From Kangiellaceae bacterium (lineage in GTDB: Bacteria; Pseudomonadota; Gammaproteobacteria; Enterobacterales; Kangiellaceae): a stretch of 64,000 nt of DNA. The notes under the pieces are model-generated. The model was not told where the DNA came from and made no database searches. It saw nothing but the letters and a program-made list of their open reading frames with translations. The first letter of the stretch is position 1. Each line of letters begins with the position of its first letter. A program made the position numbers and the translations under genes. Below, one piece after another: positions 36,068 to 45,356 of the stretch. The DNA lies in contig JAPHTP010000102.1 of assembly GCA_026196875.1 (NCBI GenBank), positions 33,310 to 97,309 on the forward strand, written 5' to 3'.

Positions 36068-36092
36068 CCTTGTAGTGTCGCATTTTTACAAT

Positions 36093-36155
36093 TTTATGCC
36101 TTGAGGATAATGAATTATTTACCCTAATCGAAGAAAATACTAACTAAGGCATAAA
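36093..36155 (+). promoter_or_regulatory. Inverted repeat covering the ribosome site of the VOC gene
   Basis: TTTATGCCTT (36093-36102) and AAGGCATAAA (36146-36155) are exact reverse complements separated by 43 bases. The second arm ends four bases before ATG 36160 and contains AAGG, the only Shine-Dalgarno-like sequence for that gene. It could be an mRNA hairpin hiding the ribosome site, or a two-site operator (arm centres 53 bases apart) for the neighbouring AraC protein. Confidence 0.45.
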
Positions 36156-36159
36156 TCAC

Positions 36160-36528
36160 ATGAGAAGTTTTGTTTCTATATTTGAAATACCGGCAACGGA
36201 AATTTCACGAGCCGTCGAGTTTTATCAGGCAATTTTGGACATCAGTATCGAGACAATGGGTTTCGAAGGAATGCAAATGGGGTTATTCCCAAGTGAGGGA
36301 GAAGTGACTTTTGGCATCATAGTTCAAGGAGAGGATTACAAGCCTTCAACCAATGGCGTGACTATCTATCTCAATGGCGGAGATGATCTTCAGAACATTT
36401 TAGATAAAGTCGAGAAGCAAGGTGGACAAATTACCGTTCCTAAAACATTACATGCTGATGAAAGCGGGTATTTTGCGATGTTTATTGATACAGAAGGAAA
36501 TAAGATGGGATTACACTCTCCAAAATAA
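36160..36528 (+). CDS. VOC (glyoxalase/bleomycin-resistance) fold protein
   Basis: 122 aa, one complete VOC domain with both beta-alpha-beta-beta-beta halves: FEIPATEISRAVEFYQAILDI at the start, TNGVTIYLNGGDDLQNILDKVEKQGGQI in the middle and YFAMFIDTEGNKMGLHSP at the end, the usual signature of PhnB/YdhM-like members. Reaction and substrate cannot be told. It follows the AraC gene and has an inverted repeat over its ribosome site. Confidence 0.85.
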   Translation: MRSFVSIFEIPATEISRAVEFYQAILDISIETMGFEGMQMGLFPSEGEVTFGIIVQGEDYKPSTNGVTIYLNGGDDLQNILDKVEKQGGQITVPKTLHADESGYFAMFIDTEGNKMGLHSPK

Positions 36529-36883
36529 TTCATGGTAAGAGTAAGTTCTCAACTCAATATAAAAGCAATCGCTGTTAGATTTGTATCTGAATAGTTATTC
36601 CCTCCTGCATTTATATTGAAGTTCAGGAACTAGAATAATTACGAGTTATCTCACTTATTCCTGATAAAAATGCTCAATTTGTCGGGCATGAACTAATCTT
36701 TGTCGGCTTTTTAATATTCCTAAAAAATAATTTCGTTCAGTATTTGGGCTGCGTGTAAGAAATACATGCGGGCCGTGCTTTTAATTTTAAGCACTTAAGT
36801 AAGTAATCAGCTTTTAAATCTAAGAAGAACTCAAAAATTTAGAACAATAATAAAAGCGATTACCAATCAGTAGGAGTATTACT
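36529..36883. other. 355-base intergenic region upstream of the protease gene
   Basis: AT-rich, no coding frame. It must carry the protease promoter. An A/T-rich run with the element AGCACTTAAGTAAG-like sequence near 36790-36805 precedes it, but I cannot place a convincing promoter. Confidence 0.5.
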
Positions 36884-39064
36884 ATGGTATCTAAGTTGAA
36901 AGCGGTATCCGCCGCGACACTGTTCGCCTTATCTACAGGGGGAGCAATAGCTAACGACAGTCAGATTAAACAATTAACTGATGAACTAAACGTAACCAAT
37001 GCTAATGTCGGCGCCGCTGGTATTGAGCGGGTTATTGTTAAATTTAAAGCAGGCAAAGGCAGCAATGTCAAAGCACTAGCGAGCGGCGCCGGTGGTGAGT
37101 TAAAAGTCGACCTGCCAAAACACAATTCATTCGCAATGGAAATTCCCGCAGTTGCGTTAAACGGGTTGCGCAACAATCCGAATATTGAACTTATCGAAAC
37201 AGACTTAAAAAGAAAATTATTAAATACTGATTTAAATTCAACTGAACTGGAACCTTGGGGCATTAGCCGCGTCGAGGCAGACATTGTTTCTGACAACTTG
37301 GCGGGTAATCGTACGGTTTGTATTATTGATTCAGGTTACGACATTCGTCATACCGACCTAAGTGGCAATGCAGTTTCCGGCACTAACGATTCGGGGACTG
37401 GTCAATGGTCAACGCCTGGCGGCTCACACGGTACGCACGTTGCTGGTACAGTTGCAGCCATTGGCAATGGCTCTGGTGTAGTCGGGGTAATGCCCAGCGG
37501 GAATATCGACCTACATATTATCAAAGTATTTAACGAATCTGGCTGGGGTTACTCTTCAAGCCTGGTGGCAGCGGTTGATGACTGTGTAACTGCCGGCGCT
37601 AATGTTGTCAGCATGAGTTTAGGTGGTTCGGGTAGTAGTACAACCGAAAGAAATGCTTTTAACAATTATTATAGCCAAGGAATTTTGAGCATTGCGGCTG
37701 CAGGAAACGATGCTAATACCGCGCATTCTTATCCTGCTTCATATGATGCAGTTGTATCTGTTGCTGCGGTGGATTCCGGCAATATGCACGCGAACTTTTC
37801 TCAACGCACTAATCAGGTAGAAATTTCCGGCCCTGGTGAAGCGGTATTATCCAGTGTTGGACTAGGCGATGGACAGTTAGCCCAGTTAACAGTTGGTGGA
37901 ACCGATTATTTCGCTAACGGTGTAGTTCCGCATATTTTCTATAACAGCAGTTTGTCGTACGACCCTCGTGGAAACGACGGTTCAGTTTCGGCGACGCTTG
38001 GGGTTTGTAGCACATCTGGAACGAATTATTCTTGCAGCAATATGAGCGGTAAAATTTGTCTAGTTGAGCGCGGTGAAAACCAGGAGGATAATACTAATAC
38101 CACTGAAAATAGATACCCTGAGTATCGCGGTGCGAATGCTTGTGCCGACGCAGGTGCGGCAGGGATTGTTGTGTACAGTAATGCTGCGCGGCCTGGATTA
38201 CAAAATCCGTTTATGGTTGATTTCAATGGTAAAATTGAGGGCATTCCAACGGCTTCTGTTGATCGCGCAACTGGTCTTGCATTAGCCGCTAAAGCAGGTC
38301 AATCAGCAAGTTTATCAAAAGCTGGCAACCAAGATTGGGAGTACTATAACGGTACTTCCATGGCGACGCCTCATGTAAGTGCGGTAGCGGCGTTAGTTTG
38401 GTCACACTACACAGGTTGTACAGCAGTAGAAGTTCGTGATGCATTAAACGCTACTGCTGAAGATTTAGATGCTGCGGGTCGTGATAACAAGACAGGTTAT
38501 GGTTTGGTTAAAGCTCAAGCGGCGGTCAATTATTTAGCGGGTACAACTTGTGGCGGTGGCACTGTCGATAACGCACCAAACGCGAGCTTTTCCGATAATT
38601 GTACCGAATTAAGCTGTAGTTTTGATGCAAGTGGTAGCACTGATGACAATGGTATTAGTAACTACAGCTGGAACTTTGGTGACGGCAACACGGCGAGTGG
38701 TGTTACAGCTAATCATAATTATGCTGCTGATGGCACTTACACGGTAACATTGACGGTAACTGATACTGCCAATCAAACCGACACCAGTTCTCGCTCAGTA
38801 ACAGTATCGAGTGCTTCGTCGAATAACTTACAGCTATCTGCTTCAGGTTATAAAAGAAAAGGTCGTCACAACATTGACTTGAGTTGGAGTGGAGCAACAG
38901 GTAGCAACGTAGACATTTATCGTAATGGTAGTTTGCTTACTGCAACTGCAAATGACGGCGCTTACACTGACGCGACTGGTAACCGTGGTGGAGCCACTTA
39001 CATCTATAAGGTTTGTGAAGCCGGAACATCAAACTGCTCTGCGGAAGTGACGGTAGTTTTTTAA
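36884..39064 (+). CDS. Secreted subtilisin-like serine protease (S8) with PA insert and PKD domain
   Basis: 726 aa. Signal peptide 1-23, an inhibitor-type propeptide (about 45-105: GIERVIVKFKAGKG, NNPNIELIETD), then the S8 catalytic domain with Asp149 in CIIDSGYD, His182 in SHGTHVAGT and Ser492 in GTSMATPHVSAVAAL. A protease-associated (PA) domain with CLVERGE and AGAAGIVVYSN is inserted at about 325-470. After the catalytic part come a PKD domain (about 560-645, SFDASGSTDDNG, FGDGNTASG) and a C-terminal beta domain (about 650-726, LSWSGATGSNVDIYRNG). The triad is complete, so an active extracellular protease is expected. TAGGAG precedes the start. A strong terminator follows. Confidence 0.95.
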   Translation: MVSKLKAVSAATLFALSTGGAIANDSQIKQLTDELNVTNANVGAAGIERVIVKFKAGKGSNVKALASGAGGELKVDLPKHNSFAMEIPAVALNGLRNNPNIELIETDLKRKLLNTDLNSTELEPWGISRVEADIVSDNLAGNRTVCIIDSGYDIRHTDLSGNAVSGTNDSGTGQWSTPGGSHGTHVAGTVAAIGNGSGVVGVMPSGNIDLHIIKVFNESGWGYSSSLVAAVDDCVTAGANVVSMSLGGSGSSTTERNAFNNYYSQGILSIAAAGNDANTAHSYPASYDAVVSVAAVDSGNMHANFSQRTNQVEISGPGEAVLSSVGLGDGQLAQLTVGGTDYFANGVVPHIFYNSSLSYDPRGNDGSVSATLGVCSTSGTNYSCSNMSGKICLVERGENQEDNTNTTENRYPEYRGANACADAGAAGIVVYSNAARPGLQNPFMVDFNGKIEGIPTASVDRATGLALAAKAGQSASLSKAGNQDWEYYNGTSMATPHVSAVAALVWSHYTGCTAVEVRDALNATAEDLDAAGRDNKTGYGLVKAQAAVNYLAGTTCGGGTVDNAPNASFSDNCTELSCSFDASGSTDDNGISNYSWNFGDGNTASGVTANHNYAADGTYTVTLTVTDTANQTDTSSRSVTVSSASSNNLQLSASGYKRKGRHNIDLSWSGATGSNVDIYRNGSLLTATANDGAYTDATGNRGGATYIYKVCEAGTSNCSAEVTVVF

Positions 39065-39436
39065 AACTTAGATACATAAATACAAATATAGGCTTGAGAG
39101 GCCGCTTCTGCTTTCTATGAAGCGGCCCTTTTAACTTATAAAGTTCGCTTTTTAGGGCGTTCCGAATACAGGACTTCGAACGAGACACATTGGTTAAGAA
39201 AACTGCTTTACATTGAGCAGACTAATTTAAGTTGATCTTCGTGTCGATTAAATGCATAGCTCAATTACCTCTAGACATGCGACCTTAATACATGCAAATC
39301 CTTAATTTTTTTAGCCTGCATAGATATCCTTACTAACAACTCCAGAAACTCATTGTTAGCTTGTTAATTAAATGATATCCAAATATCTTTTTAGGTATGT
39401 TTGATTAAAATTTAGGAATTACTAAATATTTTCGAA
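39065..39436. other. 372-base intergenic region after the protease gene
   Basis: Contains the protease terminator (39100-39132). The remaining sequence to the convergent CDSH-type gene stop shows no coding frame or clear repeat. Confidence 0.5.
39100..39132 (+). terminator. Rho-independent terminator of the protease gene
   Basis: GGCCGCTTC (39100-39108) pairs exactly with GAAGCGGCC (39119-39127), loop of ten bases, followed by CTTTT. It begins 36 bases after the protease stop. The GC-rich 9-bp stem makes this a strong candidate. Confidence 0.85.
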
Positions 39437-39658
39437 CTATTGATTGGCGGCCGGCGGCTGTTTTTTATGATTGCCATCACAAAAAGGCAGGTTGTTAGAT
39501 TTTCCGCAGCCACATAATGAAAATTTTTCTGAATGCTTTAACTGTTCTCCATTTTCATCGGTTAGCAGCACATCACCCGAAACAACAATTGGGCCAGTTG
39601 GCTTTCTATAAATACGAGTTTTTGTTTCGCGGGGAAGAATACGTAAAGAATGCTTCAT
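39437..39658 (-). CDS. CDGSH-type iron-sulfur protein
   Basis: 73 aa. The C-terminal half holds the complete CDGSH signature CGCGKSNNLPFCDGNH, giving the 2Fe-2S ligands Cys49, Cys51, Cys60 and His64. The N-terminal half is a short strand-rich part with PTGPIVVSGDVLLTDENG, as in bacterial single-CDGSH proteins. It should be a small cytoplasmic electron-transfer or redox-sensing protein; its partner is unknown. Alone on its strand. Confidence 0.9.
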   Translation of the reverse strand: MKHSLRILPRETKTRIYRKPTGPIVVSGDVLLTDENGEQLKHSEKFSLCGCGKSNNLPFCDGNHKKQPPAANQ

Positions 39659-39996
39659 AAAACGTCAGTTCCTACATTTGTTTATCAACTAATGGCATTT
39701 TGTGAATCTATTCATTGTGATAAAACGCAATTTGTAATTAAGCTAATATGCCATAATTTATCAATAGGTAATAATATATGTTATCCGCGTTAGCTATTTA
39801 TAGGTGTAAATGTAAGCCTCAGTATAAATCGTAAGTGTGGATATAAATATACGCAAATACATCCATAGTTAGGTGTAGATATCATAAGTAACAATACTCC
39901 AGCCGAGCTTTAAAAATTGAATATTAGTTGGTAATACATCGTTTTAGTCGAAGTATTAAGGTATTCTGACTTTTATCGATTAGATGGCGAGTATAC
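39659..39996. other. 338-base intergenic region with no gene seen
   Basis: Very AT-rich, lies between the start of the CDGSH gene and the end of the nhaR-like gene. I see no coding frame, strong hairpin or repeat. Confidence 0.5.
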
Positions 39997-40899
39997 TTAT
40001 ACAAAAATCTCTTCGCGAGCACTATCACAAATTGCAGCAACTGCGGGATGGTGAACCCTGCGCTCCGGAGAAATGGCGTAAAATTGTTGTTTGACTTCTT
40101 CAAGATGGCCAATAACTTTTACGTCAAAGTTATGACAAACCTCTTTTTCTATGACTGTCGGCATGAAAAAAATACCAAGCCCGGCTTGACCGAAAGCTTT
40201 AATTAGTGCGCTATCATCAAATTGGCCTTGAATTTTAGGATAGATTTGGTTGTCTTCTAGCCAGCGGTCAAAGCGTTTTCGAATAGCAAATTGCTGAGTT
40301 GGCAACAATAGAGGAGCGTTATTTAACGAGTGAGGAAAATTTTTTTTATATTTTTTGGCTAATTTAGAACTTGCAAATAACGCAAGGTGGCTTTCCCCAA
40401 GAAAATGATTATAGGCTTTAATGCTAAAATGAGAAGATACCGGTGTATCACTTAGTACTAAATCAGTCTCATGTATGGCCAAATCAGCTAATATATTTTG
40501 TACGGGACCTTCTTTACACGTGAGTGTAATTTCGTGTGGCAATCTAAGCGCGGGTTCTATAACTTTATACACAATTGTTTTAGGTAACGCACTGGCAGCA
40601 CTGACAATAAACTCCGATGCACCTACGTTGGGAGAACCGCGCAAGACTTCGTTCAGTTCCTTGCCTAACGAAAATATTTCATCAGCATAACCTAAAACAA
40701 GTTTGCCTGTATCAGTGAGCGCTAATCCTCGCCCCGCTTTTCTGAATAACTCGCTACCGATTTTGTCTTGCAAAAGAGTCAGCTGACCGCTGATAGTCTG
40801 CGGCGTAATGTGAAGTTTTTCGCTTGCCTTGGCAATGCTGCCTTCATGAGCGACGGTCCAGAAGTAATGTAGGTGTTTGTAATTTATTTCACTACTCAT
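39997..40899 (-). CDS. nhaR: LysR-family regulator of the NhaR type
   Basis: 300 aa. The N-terminus (INYKHLHYFWTVAHEGSIAKASEKLHITPQTISGQL, then LFRKAGRGLALTDTGKLVLGYADEIFSLG) is the characteristic opening of NhaR, which activates Na+-responsive genes such as nhaA in enterobacteria. The effector domain follows (about 95-300) with DLVLSDTPVSSHFSIKAYNHFLG and FGQAGLGIFFMPTVIEKEV. No nhaA is in the window, but an Mrp Na+/H+ antiporter operon begins 2.5 kb away. Divergent from the small gene at 41021, with a short palindrome between. Confidence 0.87.
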   Translation of the reverse strand: MSSEINYKHLHYFWTVAHEGSIAKASEKLHITPQTISGQLTLLQDKIGSELFRKAGRGLALTDTGKLVLGYADEIFSLGKELNEVLRGSPNVGASEFIVSAASALPKTIVYKVIEPALRLPHEITLTCKEGPVQNILADLAIHETDLVLSDTPVSSHFSIKAYNHFLGESHLALFASSKLAKKYKKNFPHSLNNAPLLLPTQQFAIRKRFDRWLEDNQIYPKIQGQFDDSALIKAFGQAGLGIFFMPTVIEKEVCHNFDVKVIGHLEEVKQQFYAISPERRVHHPAVAAICDSAREEIFV

Positions 40900-40924
40900 T
40901 TTGATATTTCGACTTTTTCGAATG

Positions 40925-40937
40925 AATTATGCTAATT
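40925..40937. promoter_or_regulatory. Palindrome between nhaR and the divergent gene, candidate NhaR site
   Basis: AATTA-TGC-TAATT is a perfect 5-bp inverted repeat in a divergent promoter region next to a LysR gene, where autoregulatory sites usually lie. It is short and AT-rich, so chance is a real possibility. Confidence 0.3.
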
Positions 40938-41020
40938 AAACGAATATACCTTATTTTCAATTCTATTTAAAATGGAAAGTCGCTTAATCAATGTTTTTAA
41001 ATTTTAACTTGGAGTTGCGG

Positions 41021-41257
41021 ATGAAAAAAGATGACACTTTTGTGGGCGAACGCGAACAGCTTTCGAATAAAGAGGAGTTAAGTAGTTTGAACTGTTGCGC
41101 GGACGAAAGTGATATTGAATATGTTCTATGTCCAGTCGTTTGGGAAGATAAGTTGCAACCTAAAGAGTTTGCCGACTTGGCGATTTTTTACCATAAGCTT
41201 GAATATTATATGATGAGCCAACAAGCTAGGCTAAAGTCTCATCCGATAATTAAATAG
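41021..41257 (+). CDS. Small hypothetical protein
   Basis: 78 aa from ATG 41021, chosen for TTGGAG nine bases upstream; the frame is open ten codons further. Acidic N-terminal half with paired Cys (LNCCADESD), then a helical part (KEFADLAIFYHKLEYYMMSQQARL). No signal peptide and no family recognised. It is followed by the hibernation-factor-like gene and murF on the same strand. Confidence 0.45.
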   Translation: MKKDDTFVGEREQLSNKEELSSLNCCADESDIEYVLCPVVWEDKLQPKEFADLAIFYHKLEYYMMSQQARLKSHPIIK

Positions 41258-41319
41258 GCTTTAAAAGACAAAGTATTATTTATTTGAACCGACTAGTGTT
41301 GAGTTAGGATATTACCTAC

Positions 41320-41682
41320 ATGAAGCTTTTTATCCAATTACATTCCTTTGCAGTATCTGAGCTAGAACAGAGAAAAATACGAGAGATTATCCTGTTAGCA
41401 CTTAGTCGATATTCAAGTGTGGTAACAAAAGTCAATGTTCATATCTTTAAATCTGAGAGCATTCAATTTGAAAGTCAGTTTCATACCCTGCTTATTGTAA
41501 CCACCAGAACTAGCAATAATTTTAAAATTGAATGCGATAGCGGTGATTTTATCGAGGGAGTTCGCATGATTTTGCTGCGGGCAAAGCGTTATTTATCTCG
41601 ACCCAATATAGACTATTCGTATTTATCGTCGAAGCACCAATACCCAAACTCTGATAAAGACGTTAGCCCAGCAGCAGAATGA
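41320..41682 (+). CDS. Small protein resembling the HPF/RaiA ribosome-hibernation fold
   Basis: 120 aa. The order of elements fits HPF/RaiA proteins: an opening strand (MKLFIQLHSF), a helix (SELEQRKIREIILLALSRYSSVV), a strand (TKVNVHIFKS), further strands with HTLLIVTTR and NFKIECDSG, and a last helix with a basic end (FIEGVRMILLRAKRYLSR). HPF-type proteins bind the small ribosomal subunit in stationary phase. The match is by pattern, not by a diagnostic motif, so a different role is possible. It lies 63 bases after the small gene and 140 bases before murF. Confidence 0.5.
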   Translation: MKLFIQLHSFAVSELEQRKIREIILLALSRYSSVVTKVNVHIFKSESIQFESQFHTLLIVTTRTSNNFKIECDSGDFIEGVRMILLRAKRYLSRPNIDYSYLSSKHQYPNSDKDVSPAAE

Positions 41683-41822
41683 AATTTATTTGTTGTTTAG
41701 AGTCAAAGGTAAACGAATACAGGTGATTAAGAGTAGCCGACTATAAATACTCAAATCGTTTGTTATGAATAGCGAATAATCCAAATGAGCTATCCCCACC
41801 AGTTAGTGGAACATAAGAATTA

Positions 41823-43199
41823 ATGAATATTTCTGATTTAGCATCAATTATCAGGGCTAAGGAGGTTTATTGTGTAAATTCTTTTAGGAAGCCTACAGGC
41901 TTTTCGATTGACAGCCGAATGATTAACCGTGGTGAAGTATTTTTTGCGTTAGCCGAATCTAAGAGCGATCAACTGCAATTTATCAAGGAAGCAAAGTTTC
42001 GGGGAGCAAGTGCGGCAGTAGTTAAGAATATATTTGCCGAGATCAATTTACCACAATTGTTAGTCGAAGATACGCTTTCAGCGCTAGCTCTTATGGGGAA
42101 ATCATGGCGTGAACAATTTAAATTAAAAGTAATATCAGTATGTGGTTCGAATGGAAAAACTACGGTTAAGGACTGTATACATGATTTGATGTCAACAATA
42201 CTCGGTACTACTTGCACATATGCTACCTCAGGAAATTTCAATAATCATATTGGTGTTCCGCTAACTTTGCTAGGCCTTAATAGTAATCACAGAGTAGCGG
42301 TAATGGAAATTGGTGCTAATCATCCTGGGGAAATCAAACCTCTCGCTGCAATAGTACAACCTGATATCGCTGTAATAACTAACTCTGGTCAAGATCATCT
42401 TGAAGGATTCGGTAGTGTCTTCAGTTCAGCACAAACTAATGCGGAAGTTTTCTCATCAATGAAGTTTGGTACTGCCATTCTTAATGCTGATGATCCCTAC
42501 TATAGTTTTTGGCGTAAACAAGCGCAGCATATTGATATCGTAAGTTTTGGTTGTGACAATAAAGCAGATGTTCAAGCAACTAATATTGAATTATTGAGTT
42601 CTTCTAGCAGTTTTTGCGTTACGTTCCAACAACAAAACTGTGAGTTTAAATTTCCCCTACCTGGACGACATAACGTCAGTAATGCGCTCGCGGCAATTTC
42701 AGTATTGCTTACTTTGGGAAAGAACTTGAACCAGATAAGTAATGCAATTCATAGTATTAAAGCGCCTGATGGTCGTTTAACTATTTTACAAGCTAATAAC
42801 GGATGTAGATTAATTGATGATAGTTACAATGCTAATCCATCTTCACTTGATGCAGCATTATCATATTTAGGACAGTTTGGTGATTCTCGTTGGTTGGTTC
42901 TTGGTGACATGGCTGAGTTAGGTGAAAAAGCTGTAGAGTTGCATTTGGAAGCAGGTAAAAAAGTCAAGCAAACCGGTGTTGGTAATTTACTGACTTATGG
43001 AGAGCTGTCGCGCTATGCTGCGATTGGTTTTGGTGAAGGCGCACGCCACTTTAATGAGCTAAAATTACTGATTGAAGACTTAAATAAAAATCTAGAATCG
43101 ACAGACACTGTTTTGGTCAAAGGTTCGCGTAGCTTAAAAATGGAAAGAGTTGTTCAGGCACTTGCTTGTGGAAAGTTATCCACCCGAAAAGAGTCATAG
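41823..43199 (+). CDS. murF: UDP-N-acetylmuramoyl-tripeptide--D-alanyl-D-alanine ligase
   Basis: 458 aa, normal length. It adds D-Ala-D-Ala to the peptidoglycan precursor in the cytoplasm. All family landmarks are present: FSIDSRMINRGEVFFAL in the N-terminal domain, P-loop GSNGKTTVKD, TSGNFNNHIGVPLTLL, the carbamylated-lysine-region EIGANHPGEIKPLA, LIDDSYNANPSSL and LGDMAELG. It should be active. It is not next to murE, mraY or other division/wall genes, unlike the usual dcw cluster; it may be a second copy or a relocated single copy. The ribosome site is weak (GGAACATAAGAATTA). Confidence 0.93.
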   Translation: MNISDLASIIRAKEVYCVNSFRKPTGFSIDSRMINRGEVFFALAESKSDQLQFIKEAKFRGASAAVVKNIFAEINLPQLLVEDTLSALALMGKSWREQFKLKVISVCGSNGKTTVKDCIHDLMSTILGTTCTYATSGNFNNHIGVPLTLLGLNSNHRVAVMEIGANHPGEIKPLAAIVQPDIAVITNSGQDHLEGFGSVFSSAQTNAEVFSSMKFGTAILNADDPYYSFWRKQAQHIDIVSFGCDNKADVQATNIELLSSSSSFCVTFQQQNCEFKFPLPGRHNVSNALAAISVLLTLGKNLNQISNAIHSIKAPDGRLTILQANNGCRLIDDSYNANPSSLDAALSYLGQFGDSRWLVLGDMAELGEKAVELHLEAGKKVKQTGVGNLLTYGELSRYAAIGFGEGARHFNELKLLIEDLNKNLESTDTVLVKGSRSLKMERVVQALACGKLSTRKES

Positions 43200-43387
43200 T
43201 AGCGCTCTACTTTACTCATTTTCTTACTCGTCTTCTAACTTGTTCTCAGTTGTAGGATTCAAATAGTGACTTCGAATCCTCCAGAAAGATTAAAGTTCTG
43301 AGTTAAAAACTGTTTCCATGGTTGCGTTTATAAAACCAACACTGCATTAGTCATTGTAATTAAGGCCACTCTAATACAACTCTGTCA

Positions 43388-45094
43388 TTAAAAATAATAG
43401 GCAAGTACGTAGCCTGTCAGCAGAACAGCGATCCACAGTGCGGTGCGACCAATTGGCCTAGAGCGAGCAAGCATTCCCGGTTCTTCTTCGGTGTCAGGCG
43501 CTTCCGTGCTTAAATGGTGACCCGCTTTTGCGAGTAAGTTATTAAGTGTGCGCCTAACAAACTGGGAAATCGCTCGCCCGACAGCTGTGCTGGCTAATCC
43601 AAGCTTTTGTAGGATGCGGAATATTAGTACTCGCCATATCCAGTCAGTGTCAAGACTGATAGTTTCGGTTCGTCGCATCAGTGGTAACAGAAGGAAAAAT
43701 GCTAAACCAGAAAACAACAACAGCTGTAAATAGAATAGAACCTTGCCTGCCGTGTATGGCTCGTAGTCGACTGGATAAGGCAGGAATTGGTAGAACAATC
43801 CAGGAAATACTCCGATGCCGATACAAAAGACCACCAAAATTAACATTGCTGCTCCCATGTTCCATGGCGCATCTTTGGGTCTTAAGCCTGAATCGCGTTG
43901 GTAGAAAACAAACCAGGGAAATTTGATACCTGCATGGAGAAATACCCCCGCAGACGCAGCACCTAATAACAAATAAACCGCCACCAATTCTTGATTTGCT
44001 GCAGCTTGAGAGATCATCGTTTTGGTAGTAAAACCTGAAGTCAGTGGAACACCCGAAATCGCAAGTGCGCCAATAATTCCACAAAACGCTGTGAGCGGCA
44101 TCGTGCGGAAAAGTCCGCCGAGCTCGGTACATTTGTGTTTGCCTGTGCGATAGATAACGACACCGGCACTCATAAATAAAAGCGCTTTATAAATGATATG
44201 CGCAAACGCATGAGCGGCCGCGCCGTTAAGCGCCATTTCAGTGCCAATGCCAACGGCACACACCATGAACCCTACCTGATTAACAATTGAGTAGGCCAGG
44301 ATCCGCCTCGCGTCGTTTTCCAATAGGGCGTAGATAATTCCATACATCACCATAAACAGACCAATCCAGATCAAAATGGATTCGCCCGGAAATAGCATAA
44401 TCAATGCAAGTACAGCAGTTTTTGTAGTGAACGCTGAAAGAAACACAGAACCTGTTGGGCTTGATTCTGGGTAAGCATCGGCAAGCCAGGCTGAAACGGG
44501 GGGGGCCGCGGCATTAATCAAAATACCGATGAGAATCATCCAGGTATCGAAGTTTGTCACCTGCATCGGCTGTAAATCAATTGAACCTGTGTGAACTACA
44601 ACCCCTTCGATCCCTACTTTGAGAATAATACCGCCTAACAGATGCATAACAGCGTAGCGAATACCAGCAGCACGCGCTCCCTGAGTGTTACCACACCACA
44701 CTACGATAGTGGAGAACAACGCCATTAATTCCCAATACAAAAACATGGTAATCAAATCGCCCGCGAAGCACACACCAATTGCACCGGCGGCATATGCATA
44801 GGCCGCCGCCAGCTCATACCAGCGCGCAAGTCGATAAGCATAGAGACCTCCGGCGAAAACCATCCCAGCGAAAATGGTTGCAAACAGGCGTCGCAACGGG
44901 CTGCCTTCAACCGGCTCAATAACATAATCCAGGAAAGGCATGGTAGCAACTACGCCATCGGGTACCTGCCATACTGCCCAAAGTGTTAGCAACGGCGAGA
45001 GCAATACGACAGCGGTACGCATATGTCCGCGCAGTATACCGATCAATAACGCCCCGGTAAGAAGAATTAATGCTGGTGGGAGATATTCAGGCAT
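43388..45094 (-). CDS. Mrp antiporter, third MrpD/NuoM-like membrane subunit
   Basis: 568 aa, about 14 membrane helices. The Proton_antipo_M core is clear: the helix 5 glutamate in FLYWELMALFSTIVV, the segment PPVSAWLADAYPESSP and FLSAFTTKTAV with the helix 8 lysine. The lysine seen before the HxWLPxAY motif in the other two subunits (LALKAALFPLHIWLP) is Asn here (GILINAAAPPVSAWL). Last gene of the operon; its start overlaps the small membrane gene by eight bases. No convincing terminator is seen downstream. It takes part in Na+/H+ exchange across the inner membrane. Confidence 0.85.
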   Translation of the reverse strand: MPEYLPPALILLTGALLIGILRGHMRTAVVLLSPLLTLWAVWQVPDGVVATMPFLDYVIEPVEGSPLRRLFATIFAGMVFAGGLYAYRLARWYELAAAYAYAAGAIGVCFAGDLITMFLYWELMALFSTIVVWCGNTQGARAAGIRYAVMHLLGGIILKVGIEGVVVHTGSIDLQPMQVTNFDTWMILIGILINAAAPPVSAWLADAYPESSPTGSVFLSAFTTKTAVLALIMLFPGESILIWIGLFMVMYGIIYALLENDARRILAYSIVNQVGFMVCAVGIGTEMALNGAAAHAFAHIIYKALLFMSAGVVIYRTGKHKCTELGGLFRTMPLTAFCGIIGALAISGVPLTSGFTTKTMISQAAANQELVAVYLLLGAASAGVFLHAGIKFPWFVFYQRDSGLRPKDAPWNMGAAMLILVVFCIGIGVFPGLFYQFLPYPVDYEPYTAGKVLFYLQLLLFSGLAFFLLLPLMRRTETISLDTDWIWRVLIFRILQKLGLASTAVGRAISQFVRRTLNNLLAKAGHHLSTEAPDTEEEPGMLARSRPIGRTALWIAVLLTGYVLAYYF

Positions 45095-45356
45095 TGTCTT
45101 CTTCCTCGTCGTAGTAATTCTCGCCGCGTTTTAGAAATACGCCGAGTAACTTGGCAAACAAAACCATGGCGACACAGGCCGCAAACCCAAACAAAGCGCC
45201 AAAGCCAAACCAACCATCAACCCCAACGTATCCTTTGATCTTTATTACGAATTGGGCCAAAACGGTCAGTGCGAGTATTCCAGCAAATATTTGCCACAAC
45301 AGGCGTATGGTTTTTGGGCGCACTAGCCAGTGATCATCACTGTTTGATTTACTCAT
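45087..45356 (-). CDS. Small two-helix membrane protein of the Mrp operon
   Basis: 89 aa with two membrane helices (LLWQIFAGILALTVLAQFVI and FGALFGFAACVAMVLFAKLLG) and an acidic tail. It overlaps its neighbours by four and eight bases, so it is part of the operon and probably of the complex. I do not recognise it as one of the standard Mrp subunits. The start ATG 45356 overlaps the TGA of the upstream gene. Confidence 0.7.
   Translation of the reverse strand: MSKSNSDDHWLVRPKTIRLLWQIFAGILALTVLAQFVIKIKGYVGVDGWFGFGALFGFAACVAMVLFAKLLGVFLKRGENYYDEEEDNA

Noticed and set aside
38937..39188. Minus-strand open frame across the protease end
   Set aside because: It overlaps the protease C-terminus and its terminator, has no ribosome site, and reads as a shadow of the plus-strand gene.
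43254..43280. Inverted repeat AGGATTC / GAATCCT after murF as a terminator
   Set aside because: The stem is only seven bases with a 13-base loop, and no T tract follows on either strand.
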